From assembly GCF_013170705.1 (NCBI RefSeq), contig NZ_CP033334.1, forward strand, positions 4,007,501 to 4,071,500: a stretch of 64,000 nt of DNA, read 5' to 3'. Positions 25,395 through 33,520 of the stretch are shown here, piece after piece. The stretch is from Mesorhizobium loti (GTDB taxonomy: Bacteria > Pseudomonadota > Alphaproteobacteria > Rhizobiales > Rhizobiaceae). The translations under genes and the position numbers were made by a program. The notes beneath the pieces were generated by a model that made no database searches, was not told the DNA's origin, and saw only the letters and a list, made by a program, of their open reading frames with translations. Within the stretch, counting starts at the first letter, position 1; every line of letters begins with the position of its first letter.

Positions 25395-26396
25395 TCAGGC
25401 CGCCAGCAGCTGCTTGCGGTCGACGCGCTCCTGCTGCGGCGAGCGGGCGTAGAGCTCGCGGTAGCATTTAGAGAAGTGCGAGGCCGAGACGAAGCCACAG
25501 GCGACCGCCACCTCGACCACCGGCAACGAGGACTGGATCAACAGGTGCCTGGCGCGGTCGAGCCGGATTTCCAGGTAGTAGCGGGCAGGGGAGCGGCCCA
25601 TCTCGGTGCGAAACAGGCGTTCGATCTGGCGGCGCGACAGATCGACATGGTCGGCGATCTCGATCAGCGACAACGGCTCGGAGAGGTTCGCCTCCATCAA
25701 TTCGATGATGGTCAGCACTTTCGAGTTCTGCACGCCAAGGCGAGCCCGCAGCGGCAGGCGCTGGCGGTCGGTCGGGCTGCGCACACGGTCGGTCAGCACC
25801 TGCTCGCAGACGCGATTGACGAGGCTCTCGTCGAAGTCGTCGCCGATCAGCTTCAGCATCATGTCAAGCGCGGCTGTGCCGCCGGCGCAAGTGTAGATGT
25901 TCTGATCGATCTCGAAGAGGTCGGCAAAGACATTGGCCTTCGGAAACGCCTCGGAGAAGCCCGGCAGGTTCTCCCAATGGATGGCGCAGCGCTTGTTGGA
26001 CAGCAGGCCGGCGGCGGCGAGGATATGTGCCCCGGTGCACAGGCCGCCGACGGCGACGCCGCGATTGTACTCTTCGCGCAGCCAGGCGAAGGCCGACTTG
26101 TTCTGGTAACGCTCGACATTGATGCCGCTGCAGACGATGGCCATGTTGGGCCGATCGGGGCCGGCCATCTTCTTGCGCTCGTCCTCCAGCGAGGTGTTGA
26201 CCGCGCATTCGACGCCGTTCGAGGCACGCACCGGCTTGCCATCGATGCTGGCGAGGCGCCAGCGATAGGCTTCGTAGCCGAGCATGCGGTTGGCGGAGCG
26301 TAGCGGGTCGAGCGCGGTCGCAAAAGCGATCATGGTGAAATCGGGGATAAGGAAGAACACAAACGATCGCTTGATCGGATGCTTGACGGCGTTCAC
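25395..26396 (-). CDS. GlxA-family AraC regulator, GbdR-like
   Basis: A 333-residue regulator with an N-terminal DJ-1/PfpI-like domain (about 10-190, including GGLCTGAHIL) and a C-terminal AraC double helix-turn-helix (about 225-320, LSLIEIADHVDLSRRQIERLFRTEMGRSPARYY and the second VVEVAVACGFVSASHFSKCYRE). This architecture is that of GbdR, which activates glycine betaine, dimethylglycine and sarcosine catabolism in pseudomonads. The window's sox, dimethylglycine dehydrogenase and methyltransferase genes make a betaine-type effector likely. Upstream lie two strong inverted repeats (26427-26452, 26501-26522). It is convergent with the ABC operon. Confidence 0.85.
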   Translation of the reverse strand: MNAVKHPIKRSFVFFLIPDFTMIAFATALDPLRSANRMLGYEAYRWRLASIDGKPVRASNGVECAVNTSLEDERKKMAGPDRPNMAIVCSGINVERYQNKSAFAWLREEYNRGVAVGGLCTGAHILAAAGLLSNKRCAIHWENLPGFSEAFPKANVFADLFEIDQNIYTCAGGTAALDMMLKLIGDDFDESLVNRVCEQVLTDRVRSPTDRQRLPLRARLGVQNSKVLTIIELMEANLSEPLSLIEIADHVDLSRRQIERLFRTEMGRSPARYYLEIRLDRARHLLIQSSLPVVEVAVACGFVSASHFSKCYRELYARSPQQERVDRKQLLAA

Positions 26397-26426
26397 GGGA
26401 ACCTCATCTGGCCATGACGCGAACAG

Positions 26427-26452
26427 GATGTCGCGAATAGCATAGCGACATC
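26427..26452. promoter_or_regulatory. Inverted repeat upstream of GbdR-like gene
   Basis: Perfect 8-bp arms GATGTCGC and GCGACATC with a 10-nt spacer, 31 nt before the start codon of the regulator. The position overlaps the expected promoter, so autoregulation or repression by another protein is plausible. Confidence 0.55.
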
Positions 26453-26500
26453 AGGAAAAATCATGCTTGTCAATCGGCTACGCCGCCTGGGCAAGATTAA

Positions 26501-26522
26501 ATTTGCGACATGGGTCGCAAAT
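26501..26522. promoter_or_regulatory. Inverted repeat with TTTGCGAC arms
   Basis: Perfect 9-bp arms ATTTGCGAC and GTCGCAAAT around ATGG. It shares the TGCGAC core with the repeat at 26427 and with elements in the corrinoid-gene promoter region, suggesting one DNA-binding protein recognises all of them. Confidence 0.55.
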
Positions 26523-26598
26523 GGGCAATTGCTTTGCGGCGATGCCCCCGGGCGCGGCAGCAACTGTCCAAACGACAGGCAAAACGCGCAAAGACGAA

Positions 26599-26633
26599 CA
26601 AAAACGCCGCCGTGGCCGGAGCCAGGCGGCGTT
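26599..26633 (-). terminator. Terminator of the 44-residue gene
   Basis: Inverted repeat ACGCCGCC / GGCGGCGT; read on the minus strand the stem is followed by TTTTTGTT. It lies about 45 nt downstream of the small gene that ends at 26677. Confidence 0.7.
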
Positions 26634-26676
26634 ACAGTCTTGAAGCAGCAGCAGGGAAGCGCTGCCTGGAAAAATG

Positions 26677-26811
26677 TCAGGCGACGAAGCCGAGGCGCGC
26701 CGCAGCCATCGCGCCAGTCTGGCCAGGCATGGTGTTGGCAAGGCGCTGACGCTCGAGAGCGGTGGTCAGGTTCATTTCGCGGCGGGCAAAGAGGCGGGAA
26801 AAAAGCTTCAT
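26677..26811 (-). CDS. 44-residue basic small protein
   Basis: A short gene starting MKLFSRLFARREMN. The ATG at 26811 has a GGAG site 6 nt upstream, and a terminator follows downstream, so it is framed like a real gene. The beginning resembles DUF1127-type small proteins found in the neighbouring genes (27153, 29674), but the C-terminal DIGW signature is absent, so I cannot place it in a family. Possibly a regulatory or RNA-binding small protein. Confidence 0.55.
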   Translation of the reverse strand: MKLFSRLFARREMNLTTALERQRLANTMPGQTGAMAAARLGFVA

Positions 26812-27096
26812 GATCATCTCCAATCGGTTGCTCAGACGGGTCGCCTTCGCTTGATGGAGTGGGGCAGCTCGTTTGCTGGCGCTGATATAGGCTTGTGTGA
26901 GCAAAAACTAAATCGCAAAAGCGAAGCGCTTGATATGAAATGCGACACCGAATGCGACAAATTTGGGCAAGCTGCCTGAAATTTGCGATTATTTACAGAG
27001 TGTTAGTTTGAAGTCCGCGCCGCTATGCGGCTTGCTCATATGCGCCATGCAGCGCTCGCATGGCTTCGAAACTCATTTGAATGCAAATAAGATAGA
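26812..27096. other. Gene-free stretch with TGCGACA direct repeats
   Basis: No convincing gene. It holds two direct copies of TGCGACA, spaced 13 nt start to start, at 26941-26960, and a related TTTGCGAT near 26983. The region is upstream of the 44-residue gene (minus strand) and AT-richer than its surroundings, as expected for a promoter. Confidence 0.45.
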
Positions 27097-27133
27097 GAAG
27101 GCCTGCCGGGCTGGGTCCGCGCGGCAGGCCTTC
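27097..27133 (-). terminator. Terminator-like hairpin after DUF1127 gene
   Basis: Perfect 12-bp stem GAAGGCCTGCCG / CGGCAGGCCTTC with a 13-nt loop, 20 nt beyond the stop of the DUF1127 gene. The T-tract on the minus strand is weak (CTCTATCTTA). Confidence 0.65.
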
Positions 27134-27152
27134 AGCGCTTGATACACACGAT

Positions 27153-27338
27153 CTACTTTGCTCCAGCCCAGGATCCGATGCCGTTGCGAATACCGGTCTT
27201 GGTGTCGGATGCCTCAGGCCAGCCGATATCCTTCTGCAGTTCGATCGGCAGGGAACGGATGGCGCGTTCGGTCTGGTAGCGGGCGCGGGCCGCGCTGAAT
27301 TCGGTCGCGATGCGGCCGAGGGACGACAGGATAGACAT
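27153..27338 (-). CDS. DUF1127 small protein (copy 1)
   Basis: A 61-residue protein with an N-terminal helix and the DUF1127 signature RAIRSLPIELQKDIGWPEA. Alphaproteobacterial DUF1127 proteins are small, Arg-rich and linked to phosphate/carbon metabolism and RNA binding. The second ATG (27338) is taken as start because AAGGAG sits 8 nt before it but only 2 nt before the first ATG. It is a close paralogue of the gene at 29674-29859. Confidence 0.85.
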   Translation of the reverse strand: MSILSSLGRIATEFSAARARYQTERAIRSLPIELQKDIGWPEASDTKTGIRNGIGSWAGAK

Positions 27339-27560
27339 TTTCATTTCTCCTTGCGCGCCTGGCAGGGATGCCAGGGGCGACTGCTAAGTCAGGTTTGTTT
27401 CAGCTTCATTTCGTGTCGATTGCAGGTCTGTGTCGTGGTCGTTTCATGGCTGCTTGTGGCAGCATCCTCAATCGATGCAGTTGACTATGCCCCCGATCTG
27501 ATGTTCAATCAAACGAAATGGAATGATGCTTTGTATCAGAAAAATTGAAGGCTGATCGCC

Positions 27561-28460
27561 ATGAACGCCCCGCTTAATCATCCGCTGCCACTGCTCGATC
27601 TCGACGTTTTGCGCACTTTCGTGGCCATTGCCGAGACCGGCAGCTTCACCACCGCCGCCAATGCCGTCTTTCGTACACCCTCAGCGGTGTCGATGCAGAT
27701 AAAGAAGCTGGAGGACATTCTTGGCCGCTCGGTGTTCGCGCGCGACGCCCGCTCGGTGTCGCTGACCACGGACGGCGAGATGCTGCTCGGCTATGCCCGC
27801 CGGCTGCTGTCGATCAACCGCGAGGTGGTGTCGAAATTCATCATTCCCGAGATTGTCGGTGTGGTGCGGCTCGGCTCGCCGGATGATTATGGCGAGCGCG
27901 TGCTGCCGCATGTGCTGAAGCGCTTCGCGCAGTCGCACCCCTCGATCGCCGTCGATGTCACCATAGACCAGAGCAGCAATCTGCGCCGGCGCATGGACGA
28001 CCGCGCGCTCGACATCACGCTTCTGACCAACTCCTACAAGACCAGCGCGCTCGGCGCCGAGGTGCTTTTGACCGAACCGATCGTGTGGGCCGGCGCCAAG
28101 GGCGGCTGCGCGCATCTGCGCGAACCGTTGCCGGTGTCGCTGTGGGAGGAGGGCTGCGCCTGGCGGGCCGGCGCGCTCGATGCGCTGGGGCGCGAGGGCC
28201 GCAATTATCGCGTCGCCTACATGAGCGCGCACACGGCTGGCCAGCGTGCGGCGATCATGGCCGACCTCGCGGTCGCGCCGTTGCCGCGATCATTCCTCGG
28301 CAACGACATGGTCGAGCTCTGCCCGAAGGACGGCATGCCCGATATCGGCACCTACAATCTTGCCATGGTGGTGGCCCCGGACGCCAGCGCGCCGGTCAAG
28401 GCCGTCGCCGACCACATCCGTGCGACGTTCGAAGTGTTCCGGGAAACCGGCAAGTTCTGA
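27561..28460 (+). CDS. LysR-family transcriptional regulator
   Basis: A 299-residue LysR protein with an N-terminal helix-turn-helix (about 13-72; VAIAETGSFTTAANAVFRTPSAVSMQIKKLEDILG) and an effector domain. The sequence is similar to the LrhA/HexA-type branch. It is next to a convergent alpha/beta hydrolase gene. The 216 nt upstream contain no clear dyad. Target genes unknown. Confidence 0.9.
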   Translation: MNAPLNHPLPLLDLDVLRTFVAIAETGSFTTAANAVFRTPSAVSMQIKKLEDILGRSVFARDARSVSLTTDGEMLLGYARRLLSINREVVSKFIIPEIVGVVRLGSPDDYGERVLPHVLKRFAQSHPSIAVDVTIDQSSNLRRRMDDRALDITLLTNSYKTSALGAEVLLTEPIVWAGAKGGCAHLREPLPVSLWEEGCAWRAGALDALGREGRNYRVAYMSAHTAGQRAAIMADLAVAPLPRSFLGNDMVELCPKDGMPDIGTYNLAMVVAPDASAPVKAVADHIRATFEVFRETGKF

Positions 28461-28487
28461 TCCGCCGCCGGATCGAAAGGACAAGCG

Positions 28488-29441
28488 TTACTCCGCCGCC
28501 TCGGCGGAGGGCGCCTCCAGCCCTGTTTTCATGTCTTGCCTGACCGGTGAGCGGCTCTCGCTGAGGAACGCAACGATGTGCTGGCGGGCGCGGCGCGCCT
28601 CGGGCATGTCGATCAGCGGCCAGACGTGGAACATGCCTTCCTCATGGACGACATCGACCTCGACGCCGGCTGCCCGCGCCTTTTCGGCGAAGATCAGATT
28701 GTCTGGGGTCAGAAGATCACGCGAGCCCGTCAGCATCAGTGTTTTCGGCAGCACCGAGAGATCGCCGTAGACCGGGCTGATATGCCAGTCGCTGCGGTCC
28801 ATGCCGGCACTGTACATCCGGATCGCCTCGAGGCCGCCCGGGATGCCGAGCCAGGGGTCGTTGCGCTCTGCCTCGAACAGTTTGGGGTTGGAAAGCGACA
28901 TGTCGAGCCCGGGCGAAATCAGGACATGGCGCGACGGCAAGGGCAGGGCTTCTTCGGCAGCCATCATGGTCAGCACCACGGCCATGTTGCCGCCGGCGGA
29001 ATCGCCCATGAAGATGATGTCCTCCGGTTCCGTCTCGTCGAGCATCTGACGATAGACATCGCCGACCATGCCGAACATGGCGTGGAAATCGTGTTCCGGG
29101 GCGATGGGATAGATCGGCACGGTGATGCCGTAGCCCAGCCGGTCGGCCATCTCGGCGATCAGGTGCCAGTGGTAGGGTGTGATTTCAAAGACATAGGCAC
29201 CGCCATGCAGGTAGAGGATCCGCCTATGCTCTCCGGCCCTGGGGGCAATTTCGTAGACCGGGAAGCCGTCCACGGTACGTGTCTCGATGTCGAAGCGCTG
29301 GTGTAGCGAGGCCGGTGGATGGTGATCCTCGGTCTTGCGCGCGGCGGCGATCCAGCGCTGCAGGTTTTCAGGGCTGGAAAACGCCTTCTTGCGGCTGTGC
29401 CTGAGCACGAAGGAAACGACGTGGCTTTTCAAACTTGGCAT
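28488..29441 (-). CDS. Alpha/beta hydrolase of the HSL esterase family
   Basis: A 317-residue hydrolase. The oxyanion-hole motif HGG (79-81, LYLHGGAYV) and the nucleophile elbow GDSAGG (Ser148) define the hormone-sensitive-lipase family; Asp in SRDLLTPD and His in MFHVWPL complete the triad. These enzymes cleave short acyl or aryl esters. No signal peptide. It is convergent with the LysR gene at 27561. Confidence 0.88.
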   Translation of the reverse strand: MPSLKSHVVSFVLRHSRKKAFSSPENLQRWIAAARKTEDHHPPASLHQRFDIETRTVDGFPVYEIAPRAGEHRRILYLHGGAYVFEITPYHWHLIAEMADRLGYGITVPIYPIAPEHDFHAMFGMVGDVYRQMLDETEPEDIIFMGDSAGGNMAVVLTMMAAEEALPLPSRHVLISPGLDMSLSNPKLFEAERNDPWLGIPGGLEAIRMYSAGMDRSDWHISPVYGDLSVLPKTLMLTGSRDLLTPDNLIFAEKARAAGVEVDVVHEEGMFHVWPLIDMPEARRARQHIVAFLSESRSPVRQDMKTGLEAPSAEAAE

Positions 29442-29673
29442 GCGGATACACGAACTTCGGCTGCAGCCGACTAAGAGAATTCCCCCTCTCTTGCGAAGAT
29501 CGTGCGTTGGCCAAGAATGTCAAGATTTACGCCGTCTCCACACGCCGGTGTGATGCGCGCTCCGTGTCAGCGGCGCGGCAAAAGCGCCACGCGCAGCCGG
29601 TTGCTGGTTCGGGCCGGGGATGTGCGAGACCCCCGGCGCATGCCGAGCAGTTTGCATTTGTCGGCGAAGGTCA

Positions 29674-29859
29674 TCAGCGCGGCGTGCCCAGAAGCAGCGA
29701 CGTGAGCGCGGCCTGTGGATCGCTCGGCGGCGAGGCCGGCCAGCCAATATCCTTCTGGACATGCGCCGGCAGGCTGTTCAGCGCACGGATCGCCTTGTTC
29801 CTGGCATGGGTCTGCCTGATGGTCACACCGAAGCGGCCAAGATTTTCGAACATCGACAT
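29674..29859 (-). CDS. DUF1127 small protein (copy 2)
   Basis: A 61-residue protein with RALNSLPAHVQKDIGWPAS, the DUF1127 signature, and the same N-terminal pattern (MSMFENLGRFG) as the copy at 27153. Start chosen at the second ATG (29859): GGGAG lies 6 nt before it but directly abuts the first ATG. Same length as copy 1, which suggests duplication. Function likely regulatory; not established here. Confidence 0.85.
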   Translation of the reverse strand: MSMFENLGRFGVTIRQTHARNKAIRALNSLPAHVQKDIGWPASPPSDPQAALTSLLLGTPR

Positions 29860-30048
29860 TTTCATCTCCCTTGAAGGACGACGGCAGCCGAGGATCGTCC
29901 CTGGCCGTCGTTCGATGTCCGCTAAATGCGCTCGTTATGTATCGGATGGATTTCGCGAAAACAGCGTTTCGGTTTCCGGATCGGTTCGATCCGGAAACAT
30001 TTGCATGCAAATGACTTTGAAGGTTGAAACGCCTTGCGGAAGTCGCGT

Positions 30049-32118
30049 CTATTCGCGGCCGCGTCGTGCCGCGTGGCCTTCGCGCGAGCGCCGCCGCGGG
30101 GTGGCGTCGCCGGCGACGCCATCCTCGCTGACCGTCTTGCGTGGCGGCAGTTTCACCGCCGCCGACAATTTCGGGAACGGATCGACCTTGTTGGGCAGCG
30201 CCATGGCGTAGACGAAATGCTCCTGGAATTTCGGCTCCAGGGCAGTCTCGATCTTCTCGATCTGGCTTACCGTCTCCTCGATCTCGCGGCGATAGCCGCG
30301 GTTCAAGAGCGCCATGCGCGCACCGGCGCCGGCGGCGTTGCCGACGGCCGAGACCTTGTCGAGGTCGCAATCGGGGATCAGGCCCAGCACCATGGCGTAT
30401 TTCGGATCGATGAAGGAGCCGAAGGCGCCGGCGAAGTGGATGCGGTCGACATGCTCGGTGTTCTGCTTTTCCATCAGCAGCTTGGTGCCGGCGTAAAGGG
30501 CGGCCTTGGCGAGCTGGATGGCGCGCACGTCGGTCTGGGTGATGGTGATCTTTGGTTCGCCTTCCTTCAGCACGTAGGAGAAGGTTCGGCCGTTGGCGAC
30601 GACCCGGGGCGAGCGAAGGCTGAGCGATCCGTCAACGACGCCATCCTCGGAAATAATGCCGGCGAGATACATCTCCGCCACGATCTCGATGATGCCGGAA
30701 CCGCAAATGCCGGTAACGCCCGTTGCCTGCACGCTGTCGAGGAAGCCTGGCTCGTCGGACCACAGTTCGGAGCCGATGACGCGGTATTTGGGCTCCAGCG
30801 TTTCGGGGTCGATGCGCACGCGCTCGATGGCGCCGGGCGCGGCACGCTGCCCGCCGGAGATTTCGGCGCCTTCAAACGCCGGGCCCGTTGGCGAGGAGGC
30901 CGCGACTACGCGCGTGCGATTGCCAAGCACGATCTCGGCATTGGTGCCGACGTCAACGATCAGCATCATCTCGTCCTGGCGATGCGGACCTTCCGACAGC
31001 GTGACCGCCGCCGCGTCAGCGCCGACATGGCCGGCGATGCAAGGCAGCATGTAGAGGCGCGCGCCCTGGTTGAGCTTCAGGCCGATATCGGAGGCCTTGA
31101 TGCGCACCGCGCCCGAGACGGCGAGCGCGAAAGGCGCGCCGCCGAGTTCGGTCGGATCGATGCCGAGGAACAGATGGTGCATGATCGGATTGCCGACGAA
31201 GACGGAATCCAGGATGTCGTTGCGCTGGACATTGCCTTCCGCGCAGACCTTGTCGACGAGGCTGGAGATCGCCTCGCGCACGGCCACCGTCATGCCTTCG
31301 CGGCCATCCGGGTTCATCATCACATAGGAGACCCGGCTCATCAGATCCTCGCCGAAGCGGATCTGCGGGTTCGACGTGCCGGACGAAGCGGCGACACGCC
31401 CCGAGAGCAGCGACACCAGATGCATGGCGATGGTGGTCGAGCCGATGTCGCAGGCCAAACCATAGGCCTCGTTCTTGAGGCCCGGCCACAGCGCGATGAC
31501 GCGTGCGATGTCGCTGTCGGCATCCTTGTGGATGGCGGCGGTGGCGGTCCAGTTGCCCTTGCGCAATATGCCCTGCACCTGCGGCAGCAGGTAGAAATCG
31601 AATTCGAGGTTTTTAAAGCCCCAATCCTTCATCAGCGCGATCTTCAGCCGGTCGAGGTCGCCGAGCGGCTTGTGCATGTCGGGCTCTTCGATCTCGACAT
31701 AGCACATGCGGATCGCCGTATCGCGGGCGATCACCCTGGTATCGGCATCCTTGCGGATGGTCTGGGCATTGATGACGGTATCCTGCGGTACGTCGATGAC
31801 GAGGTCGCCGAGGATCTGCGCCGAGCAGGACAGGCGGCGCCGCTCGGGCAGCCCGCGCACGCGCTCATAGCGCTCTTCCTTGGGTCCCTTGGCCGAAATG
31901 TGATCGTTGGAGGAGACGATCTTGTGCTTGGCGAAATTGCCTTCCTGCACCTCGATCTGGCAGCGCCCGCACGTGGCGCGGCCGCCGCATACGCTTTCGA
32001 CATAGACGCCGAGCTGGCGCGCGGCATCCAGCACCGGCGTGCCGACGGGAAACCGGCCGCGCTTGCCCGACGGCATGAACAGCACGAGCGGATCGGTGAT
32101 GTTGGCGGGAGAATTCAT
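30049..32118 (-). CDS. RACE-type reductive activator of corrinoid protein (2Fe-2S + ASKHA)
   Basis: A 689-residue protein. N-terminal plant-type 2Fe-2S domain with C44, C50, C53 and C98 (VCGGRATCGRC and LSCSA), a linker, then a large ASKHA ATPase-like domain (CDIGSTTIAMHL at about 220, VDVGTNAEIVLG, CIAGHVGADAAA). This is the family of reductive activators of corrinoid enzymes that use ATP to return Co(II) to Co(I). The neighbours (methyl-THF methyltransferase, MetF, corrinoid protein) support this role. The C-terminus ends in an Arg-rich tail (673-689) outside the domain. Only a weak ribosome site is seen. Confidence 0.9.
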   Translation of the reverse strand: MNSPANITDPLVLFMPSGKRGRFPVGTPVLDAARQLGVYVESVCGGRATCGRCQIEVQEGNFAKHKIVSSNDHISAKGPKEERYERVRGLPERRRLSCSAQILGDLVIDVPQDTVINAQTIRKDADTRVIARDTAIRMCYVEIEEPDMHKPLGDLDRLKIALMKDWGFKNLEFDFYLLPQVQGILRKGNWTATAAIHKDADSDIARVIALWPGLKNEAYGLACDIGSTTIAMHLVSLLSGRVAASSGTSNPQIRFGEDLMSRVSYVMMNPDGREGMTVAVREAISSLVDKVCAEGNVQRNDILDSVFVGNPIMHHLFLGIDPTELGGAPFALAVSGAVRIKASDIGLKLNQGARLYMLPCIAGHVGADAAAVTLSEGPHRQDEMMLIVDVGTNAEIVLGNRTRVVAASSPTGPAFEGAEISGGQRAAPGAIERVRIDPETLEPKYRVIGSELWSDEPGFLDSVQATGVTGICGSGIIEIVAEMYLAGIISEDGVVDGSLSLRSPRVVANGRTFSYVLKEGEPKITITQTDVRAIQLAKAALYAGTKLLMEKQNTEHVDRIHFAGAFGSFIDPKYAMVLGLIPDCDLDKVSAVGNAAGAGARMALLNRGYRREIEETVSQIEKIETALEPKFQEHFVYAMALPNKVDPFPKLSAAVKLPPRKTVSEDGVAGDATPRRRSREGHAARRGRE

Positions 32119-32463
32119 GCTTGCACGTGTCTCGGTAAGAATTGTCGATACCGTTTAACGGATCGTCTCAGGATTGGGCGGAATGTCTGATGGTCCAGAG
32201 ACCGATCATGTCGGATCTCCTGCTTGCCGGCATATTCACCGCCTTCACCATGGTGCGGCTGCTCAAGGGCCCATGGCCGCGCATTTCGCAATGCCTGGCC
32301 ACCGGAATCACAGGCGGCGTGACCGGTATATTCGGATCGTGGACGGGAATGACGTTGTTCGACGCCATACCGGGCATCGCCTGAACGCAAAGCAGACGCG
32401 TCCGACCGCATCAATGATGCGATCGGTTCAGCGTGGTTTGCAGTTCGGTTCACGATTGCGCGC
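32119..32463. other. Spacer between RACE and methyl-THF methyltransferase genes
   Basis: A 345-nt gap inside a run of minus-strand genes. It contains one possible small plus-strand gene (32208-32384). No clear terminator or operator seen. It probably holds the promoter of the RACE gene. Confidence 0.4.
32208..32384 (+). CDS. Possible 58-residue membrane peptide
   Basis: A short reading frame starting MSDLLLAGIFTAFTMVRLL with two hydrophobic segments and G/C-rich third positions like real genes here. It lies antisense to the local operon in a 345-nt spacer and has no strong ribosome site. It may be genuine or chance. Confidence 0.3.
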   Translation: MSDLLLAGIFTAFTMVRLLKGPWPRISQCLATGITGGVTGIFGSWTGMTLFDAIPGIA

Positions 32464-33438
32464 TTATCCCCTGGCCATCCGGGCTTCACGGCCACCGCGC
32501 CGGCGTCCGCCATTGCCGCCGCCTTCGCCGGGAGCATTGACCTGCGTCGGCGCCGCAACCGCCTGGCCGCCTTCGGCGGGCTTGTAGTCCTTGTAGGTCC
32601 TGATCCAGTTGGTGCAGTTCTCGTCGGTGCCGTTCAACACATTGGCGCCGCGCACGGCTTCCATTTCCTGCGGTCGCACCGGGTTCATGATCGCCGAGGT
32701 CATGCCGGCGCCGATCACCATCGGGATGAAGGCGGCGTTGATGCCATGGCGATGCGGCAGGCCGAAGGAGATGTTGGACAGGCCGCAGGTGGTGTTGACC
32801 TTGAGCTCTTCGCGCAGGCGGCGCAGCAGCGCGAAGACCTGGCGGCCAGCGTCGCCTAGCGCACCGATCGGCATGACCAGCGGGTCGACGACGACGTCGT
32901 GCGCCGGGATGCCGAAATCGGCGCAGCGCTGCACGATCTTCTTGGCGACGGCGAAGCGCACGTCCGGATCCATCGAAATGCCGGTCTCGTCATTGGAGAT
33001 GGCGACGACCGGGACGTTGTATTTCTTGATCAAAGGCAGGATGGCCTCGAGCTTTTCCTCCTCGCCGGTGACGGAATTGACCAGCGGGCGGCCCTTGGCG
33101 ACCTTGAGTGCCGCCTCGATCGCGGCAGTGACCGAGCTGTCGATCGACAGCGGGAGGTCGACGAGACCCTGCACGATCTCCAGCGTCTGCACCAGCAGCG
33201 CCGGCTCGGTCGCATTGGGGTCGACCGCGGTGACGCCGGCATTGACGTCGAGCATGGTGGCGCCGCAGGCGGCCTGCTCCAGCGCGTCCTTGATGACGGT
33301 CTCGAAATTGCCGGCCACCATCTCGGCGGCGAGCTTCTTGCGGCCGGTCGGATTGATGCGCTCGCCAATCACGCAGAAGGGCTGGTCGAAGCCGATGATG
33401 ATTTCTCGTGTCGCCGAGGCAACGATGGTCCGGGTCAT
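32464..33438 (-). CDS. Methyltetrahydrofolate:corrinoid methyltransferase (MtgA/MtvA-like)
   Basis: A 324-residue TIM-barrel pterin-binding enzyme. Visible family motifs are CVIGERINPTGRKKL at the start, ATMLDVNAG, LPLSIDSS, LVNSVTGE and AISNDETG. In the MtgA/MtvA family such proteins move methyl groups between a methyl-corrinoid protein and tetrahydrofolate. Here it would give 5-methyl-THF from methyl groups of a quaternary amine. A Gly/Arg-rich tail (about 297-324) extends beyond the barrel. Immediately upstream, at 33455-33476, is a near-perfect 22-nt palindrome. Confidence 0.9.
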   Translation of the reverse strand: MTRTIVASATREIIIGFDQPFCVIGERINPTGRKKLAAEMVAGNFETVIKDALEQAACGATMLDVNAGVTAVDPNATEPALLVQTLEIVQGLVDLPLSIDSSVTAAIEAALKVAKGRPLVNSVTGEEEKLEAILPLIKKYNVPVVAISNDETGISMDPDVRFAVAKKIVQRCADFGIPAHDVVVDPLVMPIGALGDAGRQVFALLRRLREELKVNTTCGLSNISFGLPHRHGINAAFIPMVIGAGMTSAIMNPVRPQEMEAVRGANVLNGTDENCTNWIRTYKDYKPAEGGQAVAAPTQVNAPGEGGGNGGRRRGGREARMARG

Positions 33439-33454
33439 GAAATCTCTCCGTCGT

Positions 33455-33476
33455 GATATAAAGAGTTCTTTATATC
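33455..33476. promoter_or_regulatory. Palindromic operator, ATAAAGA type (site 1)
   Basis: Perfect 10-bp arms GATATAAAGA and TCTTTATATC with a 2-nt spacer, 17 nt before the start of the methyl-THF methyltransferase gene. An almost identical element precedes the homocysteine methyltransferase gene (50770-50791). It resembles operators of the ArsR-type SahR repressor that senses S-adenosylhomocysteine; the regulator itself is not in this window. Confidence 0.75.
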
Positions 33477-33520
33477 GTTATCTCTTTTCGATCAAGCGAA
33501 TGCTCGTGCTCCGTGCAGGA

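Noticed and set aside
30034..32190. Very long open frame on the plus strand opposite the RACE gene
   Set aside because: Composition and the clear 2Fe-2S/ASKHA protein on the other strand show it is an antisense shadow caused by G/C-rich third positions.
33439..33520. SAM riboswitch before the methyl-THF methyltransferase gene
   Set aside because: The 82-nt gap has a DNA palindrome but no multi-stem riboswitch layout or pseudoknot that I can recognise.
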